A model generated the notes under the pieces. It worked only from the letters and a program-made list of their open reading frames with translations, was not told the DNA's origin and did no database searches. Positions 51,690 through 64,000 of a DNA stretch of 64,000 nt are shown here, piece by piece (position 1 is the stretch's first letter; every line of letters begins with the position of its first letter). A program made the position numbers and the translations under genes. Origin of the DNA: Ipomoea triloba (lineage: Eukaryota; Streptophyta; Magnoliopsida; Solanales; Convolvulaceae); NCBI RefSeq assembly GCF_003576645.1, contig NC_044922.1, positions 7,045,684 through 7,109,683 on the forward strand, in the 5' to 3' direction.

Positions 51690-51785
51690 TTTACCTGGTA
51701 TTACAGGTCACTAACATTAATTATGCGTTGATTAGTAAATTCTTACAGGTCACTAACATTAATTATGCGTTGATTAGTAAATTCA
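51690..51785 (+). repeat. Partial duplication, two copies
   Basis: ttacaggtcactaacattaa with tgcgttgattagtaaattc occurs twice in succession. Confidence 0.85.
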
Positions 51786-52623
51786 CATTTTTATGTATCT
51801 AATTGCAACTTTAAAATGTTTGAGGGCCTAATTGACTTTACAGATAAAGTTTGTTTGCCTATTTGATACATTTTATGCAAAAAAAAAAATTTGACATTTA
51901 TATTTTTCTGTGATTACAGGACACTAACACGTAATTATGCCTTGATTTATTAATTGACATTTTTATGTATCTAATTGAAACTTTAAAAATTTTAAGGGCC
52001 AAATTGACTTTACAGATAAAGCTTGATGGCCTAATTGATATATTTTATGCAAAAAAAAATTGACATTTATATTTACCTGGTATTACAGGTCACTAACATT
52101 AATTATGCGTTGATTAGTAAATTCACATTTTTATGTATCTAATTGCAACTTTAAAATGTTTGAGGGCCTAATTGACTTTACAGATAAAGTTTGTTTGCCT
52201 ATTTGATACATTTTATGCAAAAAAAAAAATTTGACATTTATATTTTTCTGTGATTACAGGACACTAACACGTAATTATGCCTTGATTTATTAATTGACAT
52301 TTTTATGTATCTAATTGAAACTTTAAAAAGTTTTAGAGCCTAATTGACTTTACAGATAAAGTTTGTTTGCCTATTTGATACATTTTATGCAAAAAAAAAA
52401 ATTTGACATTTATATTTTTCTGTGATTACAGGACACTAACACGTAATTATGCCTTGATTTATTAATTGACATTTTTATGTATCTAATTGAAACTTTAAAA
52501 ATTTTAAGGGCCAAATTGACTTTACAGATAAAGCTTGATGGCCTAATTGATATATTTTATGCAAAAAAAAATTGACATTTATATTTACCTGGTATTACAG
52601 GTCACTAACAGGTAATTATGCAN

Positions 52624-55600
52624 TATCTAATTGCAACTTTAAAAGTTTGAGTCCTAATTTGACTTTACAGATTAAAGTTTGATGGCCTATTTGATACATT
52701 TTATGCAAAAAAAATGACATTATATTTACCTGGGATTACAGGTCACTAACAGGTAATTATGCCTTGATGACTAATTGACATTTTTATGTATCTAATTGCA
52801 ACTTTAAAAATTTTAAGGGCCAAATTGACTTTACAGATAAAGTTTGATGGCTAATTGATATATTTTATGCAAAAAAAAGTGACATTTATATTTACCTGGT
52901 ATTACAGGTCACTAATAGGTAATTATGCCTTGATGACTAAATTGATATTTTTATGTATCTAATTGAAACTTTAAAAAGTTTGAGGGCCTAATTGACTTTA
53001 CAGATAAATTTGGCCTATTTGATACATTTTATGCAAAAAAATTGACATTTATATTTACCTGATTACAGGCACTAACAGGTAATTATGCCTTGATGACTTA
53101 AATTGACATTTTTATGTATCTAATTGAAACTTTAAAAAGTTTGAGAGCCTAATGACTTTACAGATAAAGTTTGATGGCCTATTGATACATTTTATGCAAA
53201 AAAAAAAAAAAAAATGACATTTATATTACCTGGTATTACAGGTCACTAACAGGTAATTATGCCTTGATGACTAAATTGACATTTTATGTATCTAATTGCA
53301 ACTTTAAAAGTTTGAGGGCCTAATTGACTTTACAGATAAAGTTTGATGGCCTATTGATATTTTTATGCAAAAAAAATGACATTTATTTTACCTGGTATTA
53401 CAGGTCACTAACAGGTAATTATGCTTGATGACTAAATTGATATTTTTATGTATCTAATTGCAACTTTAAAAAGTTTGAGGGCCTAATTGACTTTACAGAT
53501 AAAGTTTGATTTGATACATTTGACATACACATTAATTATGCTTTGAAATTGACAAAAATTGTTTAAAAATTTGAGAGCCTAATTTTTATAAAGTTGGCTA
53601 TTGATACATTTTATGCAAAAAATGACATTTATATTTACCTGGTATTACAGGTCACTAACAGGTAATTATGCCTTGATGACTAAATTGACATTTTTATGTA
53701 TCTAATTGCAACTTTAAAAGTTTGAGGCCTAATTGACTTTACAGATAAAGTTTGATGGCCTATTTGATACATTTTATGCAAAAAAATGACATTTATTTTA
53801 CATTACGGTCATTAATTATGCCTTGATGACTAATTGACGCAACTTTAAAAATATTGACTTTACAGATAATTTTGATATTTGACAAAAAATGACATTTATA
53901 TTTACCTGGTATTACAGGTCACTAACAGTAATTATGCCTTGATGACTAAATTGACATTTTTATGTATCTAATTGCAACTTTAAAAAGTTTGAGGGCCTAA
54001 TTGACTTTACAGATAAAGTTTGATGGCCTATTTGATACATTTTATGCAAAAAAATTGACATTTATATTTACCTGGTATTACAGGTCACTAACAGTAATTA
54101 TGCCTTGATGACTAAATTGACATTTTTATGTATCTAATTGCAACTTTAAAAGTTTGAGGCCTAATTGACTTTACAGATAAAGTTTGATGGCCTATTTGAT
54201 ACATTTTATGCAAAAAAAAAGTGACATTTATATTTACCTGGATTACAGGTCACTAACAGTAATTATGCCTTGATGACTAAATTGACATTTTTATTTATGT
54301 ATCTAATTGCAACTTTAAAATGTTTGAGGGCCTAATTGACTTTACAGATAAAGTTAGATGGCCTAATTGATACATTTTATGCAAAAAAAAATTGACATTT
54401 ATATTTACCTGGTATTACAGGTTAGCAACAGGTAATTATGCCTTGATGACTAAATTGATATTTTTATTTATCTAATTGCAACTTTAAAAAGTTTGAGGGC
54501 CTAATTGACTTTACAGATAAAGTTTGACGACCTATTTGTTATATTTTATACAAAAAAAATGACATTAATGTTTACCTGGTATTACAGGTCACTAACAGGT
54601 AATTACGCCTTGATGACTAAATTGACATTTTTATGTATCTAATTGCAACTTTAAAAAGTTTGAGGNNNNNNNNNNNNNNNNNNNNNNNNNTATCTAATTG
54701 CAACTTTAAAAGTTTGAGTCCTAATTTGACTTTACAGATTAAAGTTTGATGGCCTATTTGATACATTTTATGCAAAAAAAATGACATTATATTTACCTGG
54801 GATTACAGGTCACTAACAGGTAATTATGCCTTGATGACTAATTGACATTTTTATGTATCTAATTGCAACTTTAAAAATTTTAAGGGCCAAATTGACTTTA
54901 CAGATAAAGTTTGATGGCTAATTGATATATTTTATGCAAAAAAAAGTGACATTTATATTTACCTGGTATTACAGGTCACTAATAGGTAATTATGCCTTGA
55001 TGACTAAATTGATATTTTTATGTATCTAATTGAAACTTTAAAAAGTTTGAGGGCCTAATTGACTTTACAGATAAATTTGGCCTATTTGATACATTTTATG
55101 CAAAAAAATTGACATTTATATTTACCTGATTACAGGCACTAACAGGTAATTATGCCTTGATGACTTAAATTGACATTTTTATGTATCTAATTGAAACTTT
55201 AAAAAGTTTGAGAGCCTAATGACTTTACAGATAAAGTTTGATGGCCTATTGATACATTTTATGCAAAAAAAAAAAAAAAAATGACATTTATATTACCTGG
55301 TATTACAGGTCACTAACAGGTAATTATGCCTTGATGACTAAATTGACATTTTATGTATCTAATTGCAACTTTAAAAGTTTGAGGGCCTAATTGACTTTAC
55401 AGATAAAGTTTGATGGCCTATTGATATTTTTATGCAAAAAAAATGACATTTATTTTACCTGGTATTACAGGTCACTAACAGGTAATTATGCTTGATGACT
55501 AAATTGATATTTTTATGTATCTAATTGCAACTTTAAAAAGTTTGAGGGCCTAATTGACTTTACAGATAAAGTTTGATTTGATACATTTGACATACACATT

Positions 55601-56361
55601 AATTATGCTTTGAAATTGACAAAAATTGTTTAAAAATTTGAGAGCCTAATTTTTATAAAGTTGGCTATTGATACATTTTATGCAAAAAATGACATTTATA
55701 TTTACCTGGTATTACAGGTCACTAACAGGTAATTATGCCTTGATGACTAAATTGACATTTTTATGTATCTAATTGCAACTTTAAAAGTTTGAGGCCTAAT
55801 TGACTTTACAGATAAAGTTTGATGGCCTATTTGATACATTTTATGCAAAAAAATGACATTTATTTTACATTACGGTCATTAATTATGCCTTGATGACTAA
55901 TTGACGCAACTTTAAAAATATTGACTTTACAGATAATTTTGATATTTGACAAAAAATGACATTTATATTTACCTGGTATTACAGGTCACTAACAGTAATT
56001 ATGCCTTGATGACTAAATTGACATTTTTATGTATCTAATTGCAACTTTAAAAAGTTTGAGGGCCTAATTGACTTTACAGATAAAGTTTGATGGCCTATTT
56101 GATACATTTTATGCAAAAAAATTGACATTTATATTTACCTGGTATTACAGGTCACTAACAGTAATTATGCCTTGATGACTAAATTGACATTTTTATGTAT
56201 CTAATTGCAACTTTAAAAGTTTGAGGCCTAATTGACTTTACAGATAAAGTTTGATGGCCTATTTGATACATTTTATGCAAAAAAAAAGTGACATTTATAT
56301 TTACCTGGATTACAGGTCACTAACAGTAATTATGCCTTGATGACTAAATTGACATTTTTAT
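52624..56361 (+). repeat. 1,671-bp exact duplication; low-quality satellite consensus
   Basis: 52624-54294 equals 54691-56361 (offset 2,067); both copies begin directly after an N (52623, and gap 54666-54690). The monomers inside show many single-base losses against every other block: aaaagt for aaaaagt, gaggcc for gagggcc, acagtaatt for acaggtaatt, ctattgat for ctatttgat. A scrambled stretch at 53518-53605 recurs at 55585-55672. Homopolymer shortening continues to about 57240. Confidence 0.92.
54666..54690. other. Assembly gap, 25 N
   Basis: Fixed-size-looking gap in satellite, directly before the second copy of the 1,671-bp block. Confidence 0.99.
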
Positions 56362-59300
56362 GTATCTAATTGCAACTTTAAAAGTTTGAGGCCTAATTGA
56401 CTTTACAGATAAAGTTTGATGGCCTATTTGATACATTTTATGCAAAAAAAATGACATTTATATTTACCTGGTATTACATCACTAACAGGTAATTATGCCT
56501 TGATGACTAAATTGACATTTTTATCTAATTGCAACTTTAAAAAGTTTGAGGGCCTAATTGACTTTACAGATAAAGTTTGGCCTATTTGATACATTTTATG
56601 CAAAAAAAGTGACATTTATATTTACCTGGTATTACAGGTCAGAAACAGGTAATTATGCCTTGATGACTAAATTGACATTTTTATGTATCTAATTGCAACT
56701 TTAAAAGTTTGAGGGCCTAATTGACTTTACAGATAAATTTGATGGCCTATTTGATACATTTTATGCAAAAAAAAGACATTTATTTACCTGGTATTACAGG
56801 TCACTAACAGGTAATTATGCTTGATGACTAAATTGACATTTTTATGTATCTAATTGCAACTTTAAAAAGTTTGAGGGCCTAATTGACTTTACAGATAAAG
56901 TTTGATGGCCTATTTGATACATTTTATGCAAAAAAAAAACATTTATATTTACCTGTATTACAGGTCACTAACAGTAATTATGCTTGATGACTAAATTGAC
57001 ATGTTTATGTATCTAATTGCAACTTTAAAAAGTTTGAGGGCCTAATTGACTTTACAGATAAAGTTTGATGGCCTATTTGATACATTTTATGCAAAAAAAA
57101 AAGACATTTATATTTACCTGTATTACAGGTCACTAACAGGTAATTATGCCTTGATGAAATTGACATGTTTATGTATCTAATTGCAACTTTAAAAGTTTGA
57201 GGCCTAATTGACATTACAGATAAAGTTTGATGGCCTATTTGATACCTTTTATGCAAAGAAAATTTAAATTTATATTTACCTGGTATTACAGGTCACTAAA
57301 ATGTAATTATGTGTTGATGAGTAAATTGACATTTTTATGTATCTAATTGCAACTTTAAAAAGTTTGAAGGCCTAATTGACTTTACAGATAAAGTTTGATG
57401 GCCTAATTGATACATTTTATGCAAAAAAGAAATGGCATTTATATTTACTTGGGATTACAGGTCAGTAACAGGTAATTATGCCTTGATGACTGCATTGACA
57501 TTTTTATATATCTAATAGCAACTTTAAAAATTTTAAGGGCCAAATTGACTTTACAGATAAAGCTAGATGGCCTAATTGATATATTTTATGCAAAAAAAAA
57601 TTGACATTTATATTTACCTGGTATTACAGGTCACTAACAGGTAATTATGCATTGATGACTAAATTGATATTTTTATGTATCTAATTGCAACTTAAAAAAG
57701 TTTGAGGGCCTAATTGACTTTACAGATAAAGTTTGTTGGCCTATTTCATACATTTTATGCAAAAAATAAATTGACATTTATATTTACCTGTGATTACAGG
57801 ACACTAACAGGTAATTATGCCTTTATTTCTTAATTGACATTTTTATGTATCTAATTGAAACTTTAAAAAGTTTTAGAGCCTAATTGACTTTTACAGATAA
57901 AGTAAGATGGGCTAATTGATACATTTTATGCAAAAATAAATTGACATTTATAATTACCTGGTATTACAGATCACCTACAGGTAATTATGCCTTGATAACT
58001 AAATTGATATTTTTATTTATCTAATTTCAACTTTAAAAAGTTTGAGGGCCTAATTGACTTTACAGCTAAAGTTTGACGGCCTATTTGTTATATTTTATGC
58101 AAAAAAGAAATGTCATTTATATTTACCTGGGATTACAGGTCACTAACAGGTAATTATATCTTGATAACTAAATTGACATTTTTATATATCTAATTGCAAC
58201 TTTAAAAATTTTAAGGGCCAAATTGACTTTACAGATAAAGTTTGATGGCCTAATTGATATATTTTATGCAAAAAAAAATTGACATTTATATTTACCTGGT
58301 ATTACAGATCACCAACAGGTAATTATGCCTTGATGACTAAATTGATATTTTTATTTATCTAATTGCAACTCTAAAAAGTTTAAGAGCCTAATTGACTTTA
58401 CAGATAAAGTTTGACGGCCTAATTGATACATTTTATGCAAAAAAAAAAAAATTGACATTTATATTTACCTGGTATTACCGGTCAGAAACAGGTAATTATG
58501 CCTTGATGACTAAGTTGACATTTTTATGTTTCTAATTGCAACTTTAAAAAGTTTGAGTGCCTAATTGACTTTACAGATAAATTAAGATGGCCTAATTGAT
58601 ACATTTTATGCAAAAAAAAAATTGACATTTATATTTACCTAGTATTACAGGTCAGCAACAGGTAATTATTCCTTGATGACTAAATTGATATTTTTATTTA
58701 TCTAATTGCAACTTTAAAAAGTTTGAGGCCTAATTGACTTTATAGATAAAGTTTGACGACCTGTTTGTTATATTTTATGCAAAAAAAATGACATTAATGT
58801 TTACCTGGTATTACAGGTTACTAACAGGTAATTACGCCATGATGACTAAATTGACATTTTTATGTATCTAATTGCAACTTTAAAAAGTTTGAGGGCCTAA
58901 TTGACTTTACAGATAATGTTTGATGGCCTATTTGGTACATTTTATGCAAAGAAAATCTACACTTATATTTACCTGGTATTACAGGTTACTAACATGTAAT
59001 TAAGCGTTGATGAGTAAATTAACATTTTTATGTATCTAATTGCAACTTTAAAAAGTTTGAAGGCCTAATTGACTTTACAGATAAAGTTTGATGTCCTATT
59101 TGATACATTTTATGCAAAAAAGAAATGGCATTTATATTTACCTGGGATTACAGGTCACTAACAGGTAATTATGCCTTGATGACTGAATTGACATTTTTAT
59201 ATATCTAATTGCAACTTTAAAAATTTTAAGGGCAAAATTGACTTTACATATAAAGTTTGATGGCATAATTGATATATTTTATGCAAAAAAAAAATTGACA

Positions 59301-60740
59301 TTTATATTTACCTGGTATTACAGGTCACTAACAGGTAATTATGCATTGATGACTAAACTTATATTTTTATGTATCCAATTGCAACTTAAAAAAGTTTAAG
59401 GGCCTAATCGACTTCACAGATAAAGTTTGATGGCATATTTGATACATTTTATGCAAAGAAAATTTACTTTCATATTTACATGATATTAGAGGTCACTAAC
59501 ATGTAATTATGCGTTGATGAGTAAATTCACATTTTTATGTATCTAATTGCAACTTTAAAAAGCTTTTAGGCCTAATTGACTTTACAGATAAAGTTTGATG
59601 GCCTATTTGATACATTTTATGCAAAAAAATTCACATTTATATTTACCTGCTATTACGGTCACTAATAGGTAATTATGTATTGATGACTAAATTGACATTT
59701 TTATGTAACTAATTGCAACTATAAAAAGTTTGAAGGCCTAATTGAATTTACAGATAAAGTATGTTGGCCTATTTGATACATTTTATGCAAAAAAAAAATT
59801 GACATTTATATTTACCTGTCATTACAGGTCACTAACAGGTAATTATGCCTTGATAACTGAATTGACATTTTTATGTATCTAATTTAAACTTTAAAAAGTT
59901 TGAGGGCCTAATTGACTTTACAGATAAAGTAAGATGGCCTAATTGATACATTTTATGCAAAAAAAAAAAAATTGACATATATAATTATCTGGTATTACAG
60001 ATCACAAACAGGTAATTCTGCCTTGATGACTAAATTGATATTTTTATTTATCTAATTGCAACTTTAAAAAGTTTGAGGGCCTAATTGACTTTACAGATAA
60101 AGTTTGATGGCCTTTTTGATACATTTTAGGCAAAGAAAATTTACATTTATATTTACCTGTTATTACATGTCACTAGCATGTTATTATGCGTTGATGAGTA
60201 AATTGACATTTTTATGTATCTAATTGCAACTTTTAAAAGTTTGAAGGCCTAATTGACTTTACAGATAAAGTTTGATGGCCTATTTGATACATTTTATGCA
60301 AAAAAATTTGACATTTATATTTACCTGGTATTACTGGTCACTAATAGGTAATTATGCCTTGATGACTAAATTGATATTTTTATGTATCTTATTGCAACTT
60401 TAAAATGTTTCAGGGCCTAATTGACTTAACAGAGAAAGTTTGATGTCCTATTTGATACATTTTATGCAAAAAAGAAATGGCATTTATATTTACCTGGTAT
60501 TACTGGTCACTAATAGGTAATTATGCCTTGATGACTGAATTGACATTTTTATATATCTAATTGCAACTTTAAAAAGTTTGAGGGCCTCATTGACTTTACA
60601 GATAAAGTAGGATGGCCTAATTGATATATTTTATGCAAAAAAAATTGACATTTATATTTACCTGGTATTACAAGTCACTAACAGATAATTATGCATTGAT
60701 GACTAAATTGATATTTTTGTGTATCTAATTGCAACTTTAA

Positions 60741-63700
60741 AAAGTTTGAGGGCCTAATTGACTTTACAGATAAAGTTTGTTGGCCTATTTGAGACATTTT
60801 ATGCAAAAAATAAATTGACATTTATATTTACTTGTGATTACAGGTCACTAACAGGTAATTATGCCTTGATTTCTTAATTGACATTTTTATGTATGTAATT
60901 GAAACTTTAAAAAGTTTGAGGGCCTCATTGACTGTACAGATAAAGTTTGACGGCCTATTGGTTATATTTTATGCAAAAAAAATTGACATTTATATTTTCC
61001 TGTGATTACAGGTCACTAACAGGTAATTACGCCTTGATGACTATATTGACATTTTTATGTATCTAATTGCAACTTTAAAAAGTTTGAGGGCCTCATTGAC
61101 TGTACAGATAAAGTTTGACGGCCTATTGGTTATATTTTATGCAAAAAAAAAATGACATTAATGTTTATCTGGTATTACAGGTCACTAACAGGTAATTACG
61201 CCTTGATGACTATATTGACATTTTTATGTATCTAATTGCAAATTTAAAAATTTTGAGGGACTAATTGACTTTACAGATAAATTTTGATGTCCTATTTGAT
61301 ACATTTTATGCAAAAAAGAAATGGCATTTATATTTACCTGGGATTATAAGTCACTAACAGGTAATTATGCTTTGATGACTGAATTGACATTTTTATATAT
61401 CTAATTGCAACTTTAAAAATTTTAAGGGTCAAATTGACTTTACAGATAAAGTTTAATGGCCTAGTTGATATATTTTATGTAAAAAAAATTGACATTTATA
61501 TTTAACTGGTGTTACAGGTCACCAACAGGTAATTATGCATTGATGACTAAATTGATATTTTTTTGTATCTAATTGCAACTTTAAAAAGTTTGAGGGCCTA
61601 ATTGACTTTACAGATAAAGTTTGTGGGCCTATTTGATACATTTTATGCAAAGAAAATTTACATTTATATTACCCGGTATTACAGGTCACTAAAAGGTAAT
61701 TATGCATTGATGACTAAATTGACATTTTTATGTAACTAATTGCAACTATAAAAAGTTTGAAGGCCTAATTAAATTTACAGATAAAGTTTTTTGGCCTATT
61801 TGATACATTTTATGCAAAAAAATTGACATTTATATTTATCTGTCATTACAGGTCACTAACAGGTAATTATGCCTTGATGACGAAATTGTAATTTTTATGT
61901 ATCTAATTGAAACTTTAAAAAGTTTCAGGGCATAATTGACTTTACAGATAAAGTAAGATGGCCTATTTGATACATTTTATGCACAGGAAATTTACATTTA
62001 TATTTACCTGGTGTTACAGATCACCAACAGGTTATTATGCCTTGATGACTAAATTGACATTTTTATGTATCTAATTGAAACTTTAAAAAGTTTCAGGGCA
62101 TAATTGACTTTACAGATAAAGTAAGATGGCCTATTTGATACATTTTATGCAAAAAAAATTTACATTTATATTTACCTGGTGTTACAGATCACCAACAGGT
62201 TATTATGCCTTGATGACTAAATTGACATTTTTATGTATCTTATTGCAACTTTAAAATGTTTCAGGGCCTAATTGACTTTACAGATAAAGTTTGATGTCCT
62301 ATTTGATACATTTTATGCAAAAAAGAAATGGCATGTAGAAGTACATGAGATTACAGGTCACTAACAGGTAATTATGCATTGATGACTAAATTGATATTTT
62401 TATTTATCTACTTGCAACTTTAAAAAGTTTGAGGGCCTAATTGACTTTACAGATAAAGTTTGATGTCCTATTTGATACATTTTATGCACAGGAAATTTAC
62501 ATTTATATTTACCTGGTATTACAGGTCAGTAAAAGGTAATTATGCATTGATGACTAAATTGATATTTTTATTTATCTAATTGAAACTTTAAAAAGTTTGA
62601 GGGCCTAATTGACTTTACAGATAAATTTTGATGGCCTATTTGTTATATTTTATGCTAAAAAAATGACATTAATGTTTACCTGTTATTACAGGTCACTAAC
62701 AAGTAATTACGCCTTGATGACTAAATTGACATTTTTATGCATCCAATTGCAACTTTNNNNNNNNNNNNNNNNNNNNNNNNNNNNNNNNNNNNNNNNNNNN
62801 NNNNNNNNNNNNNNNNNNNNNNNNNNNNNNNNNNNNNNNNNNNNNNNNNNNNNNNNNNNNNNNNNNNNNNNNNNNNNNNNNNNNNNNNNNNNNNNNNNNN
62901 NNNNNNNNNNNNNNNNNNNNNNNNNNNNNNNNNNNNNNNNNNNNNNNNNNNNNNNNNNNNNNNNNNNNNNNNNNNNNNNNNNNNNNNNNNNNNNNNNNNN
63001 NNNTTTATGTATCTAATTGCAACTTTAAAAAGTTTGAGGGCCTAATTGACTTTACAGATAAAGTTTGTTGGCCTATTTGAGACATTTTATGCAAAAAATA
63101 AATTGACATTTATATTTACTTGTGATTACAGGTCACTAACAGGTAATTATGCCTTGATTTCTTAATTGACATTTTTATGTATGTAATTGAAACTTTAAAA
63201 AGTTTGAGGGCCTAATTGACTTTACAGATAAAGTAAGATGGCCTAATTGATATATTTTATACAAAAAAAAATTGACATTTATATTTGTCTTGTATTACAG
63301 GTCATCAATAGGTAATTATGCCTTGATGACTAAACTGATATTTTTATTTATCTAATTGTAACTTTAAAAAGTTTGAGGGCCTCATTGACTGTACAGATAA
63401 AGTTTGACGGTCTATTGGTTATATTTTATGCAAAAAAAAAATGACATTAATGTTTATCTGGTATTACAGGTCACTAACAGGTAATTACGCCTTGATGACT
63501 ATATTGCAAATTTAAAAATTTTGAGGGCCTAATTGACTTTACAGATAAATTTTGATGTCCTATTTGATACATTTTATGCAAAAAAGAAATGGCATTTATA
63601 TTTACCTGTGATTATAAGTCACTAACAGGTAATTATGCTTTGATGACTGAATTGACATTTTTATATATCTAATTGCAACTTTAAAAATTTTAAGGGTCAA

Positions 63701-64000
63701 ATTGACTTTACAGATAAAGTTTAATGGCCTAGTTGATATATTTTATGTAAAAAAAATTGACATTTATATTTAACTGGTGTTACAGGTCACCAACAGGTAA
63801 TTATGCATTGATGACTAAATTGATATTTTTTTGTATCTAATTGCAACTTTAAAAAGTTTGAGGGCCTAATTGACTTTACAGATAAAGTTTGTGGGCCTAT
63901 TTGATACATTTTATGCAAAGAAAATTTACATTTATATTACCCGGTATTACAGGTCACTAAAAGGTAATTATGCATTGATGACTAAATTGATATTTTTATT
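60741..64000 (+). repeat. Segmental duplication within satellite, offset about 2.27-2.29 kb
   Basis: The 60.75-61.75 kb segment is similar to 63.0-64.0 kb. The rare marker tggcctatttgagacatttt sits at 60781 and again about 2,288 bp later; gattataagtcactaacagg is at 61342 and 63610 (2,268 bp). The offset falls by about 20 bp where the second copy lost part of one monomer near 63505. Copies differ at several bases, so this is not a simple unmerged overlap. Confidence 0.8.
62757..63003. other. Assembly gap, 247 N, in satellite
   Basis: Ns between satellite monomers, at the start of the second copy of the 2.27-kb duplication. Confidence 0.99.

Larger units (their letters stand above)
26819..64000 (+). 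repeat. Satellite block 2, about 168-bp monomer, roughly 220 copies
   Basis: Same monomer and orientation as block 1, running to the right edge. Several recurrent subtypes are visible: canonical (acctggtattacaggtca); cctgtgattacaggacac with taacacgtaatt; tacagatcaccaacagg; attaatgtttacc with atgcatccaattgc; tatgcgttgattagtaaatt; and gaaatgccatttatattta with gactgaattgac. They occur in repeating orders, so the block has higher-order structure. Only satellite was seen inside apart from gaps. No protein-coding potential; frames within are satellite by-products. Confidence 0.98.

Noticed and set aside
13447..64000. Telomeric repeats, rRNA or tRNA genes within the array
   Set aside because: None seen on either strand; only satellite, one LTR element and gaps.

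Overview
The window is nuclear DNA of a flowering plant, most likely a eudicot. The evidence is a Ty3/gypsy retrotransposon of the plant Tat lineage, a second LTR element primed by plant initiator tRNA-Met, plant-type small transposons with clear target-site duplications, and about 43 kb of AT-rich satellite with a 166-170 bp monomer. I cannot name the genus. No intact host gene is present; all clear coding sequence belongs to the first retrotransposon.

Layout. (1) 1-5602: a minus-strand Tat-type element running off the left edge, with U3 and TATA box of its 5' LTR, the C-terminal part of gag, one in-frame TAA, and a fully open protease-RT-RNase H-second RNase H-integrase frame (1,283 codons to the window edge). 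A 693-base N gap hides R/U5, the primer binding site and the gag start. (2) 5603-13446: AT-rich intergenic DNA with a foldback element, a SINE-like element, a poly(A) retroposon with a 17-bp target-site duplication, a 336-bp Mutator-type MITE with a 9-bp duplication, a Helitron-like 5' end and a broken gene fragment. (3) 13447-19541: first satellite block. (4) 19542-26818: a non-autonomous minus-strand LTR retrotransposon inside the satellite, with one full and one truncated LTR. (5) 26819-64000: second satellite block, reaching the right edge.

The satellite is the main feature. Monomers carry an A-tract and a compact ACCTG-N6-CAGGT-N6-CAGGT box, and fall into several subtypes in higher-order arrangements: nine indel-free 337-bp dimers at about 33.9-36.9 kb, 169-bp units near 49.6-50.2 kb, and a five-monomer unit of about 846 bp. 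In the 337-bp dimer the two monomers keep complementary parts of the box. The size, homogenisation and nested retrotransposon suit a centromeric or pericentromeric array, but nothing in the sequence proves that location.

Assembly caution. Several joins marked by N are flanked by the same sequence on both sides (503 bp around 16726, 742 bp around the 24900 gap, 37 bp around 28933), and a 1,671-bp block occurs twice (52624 and 54691), each time directly after an N. Many joins in 28-52 kb show stepwise overlapping partial duplications, and 52.6-57.2 kb has dense one-base deletions typical of uncorrected long reads. Copy number should not be taken at face value.
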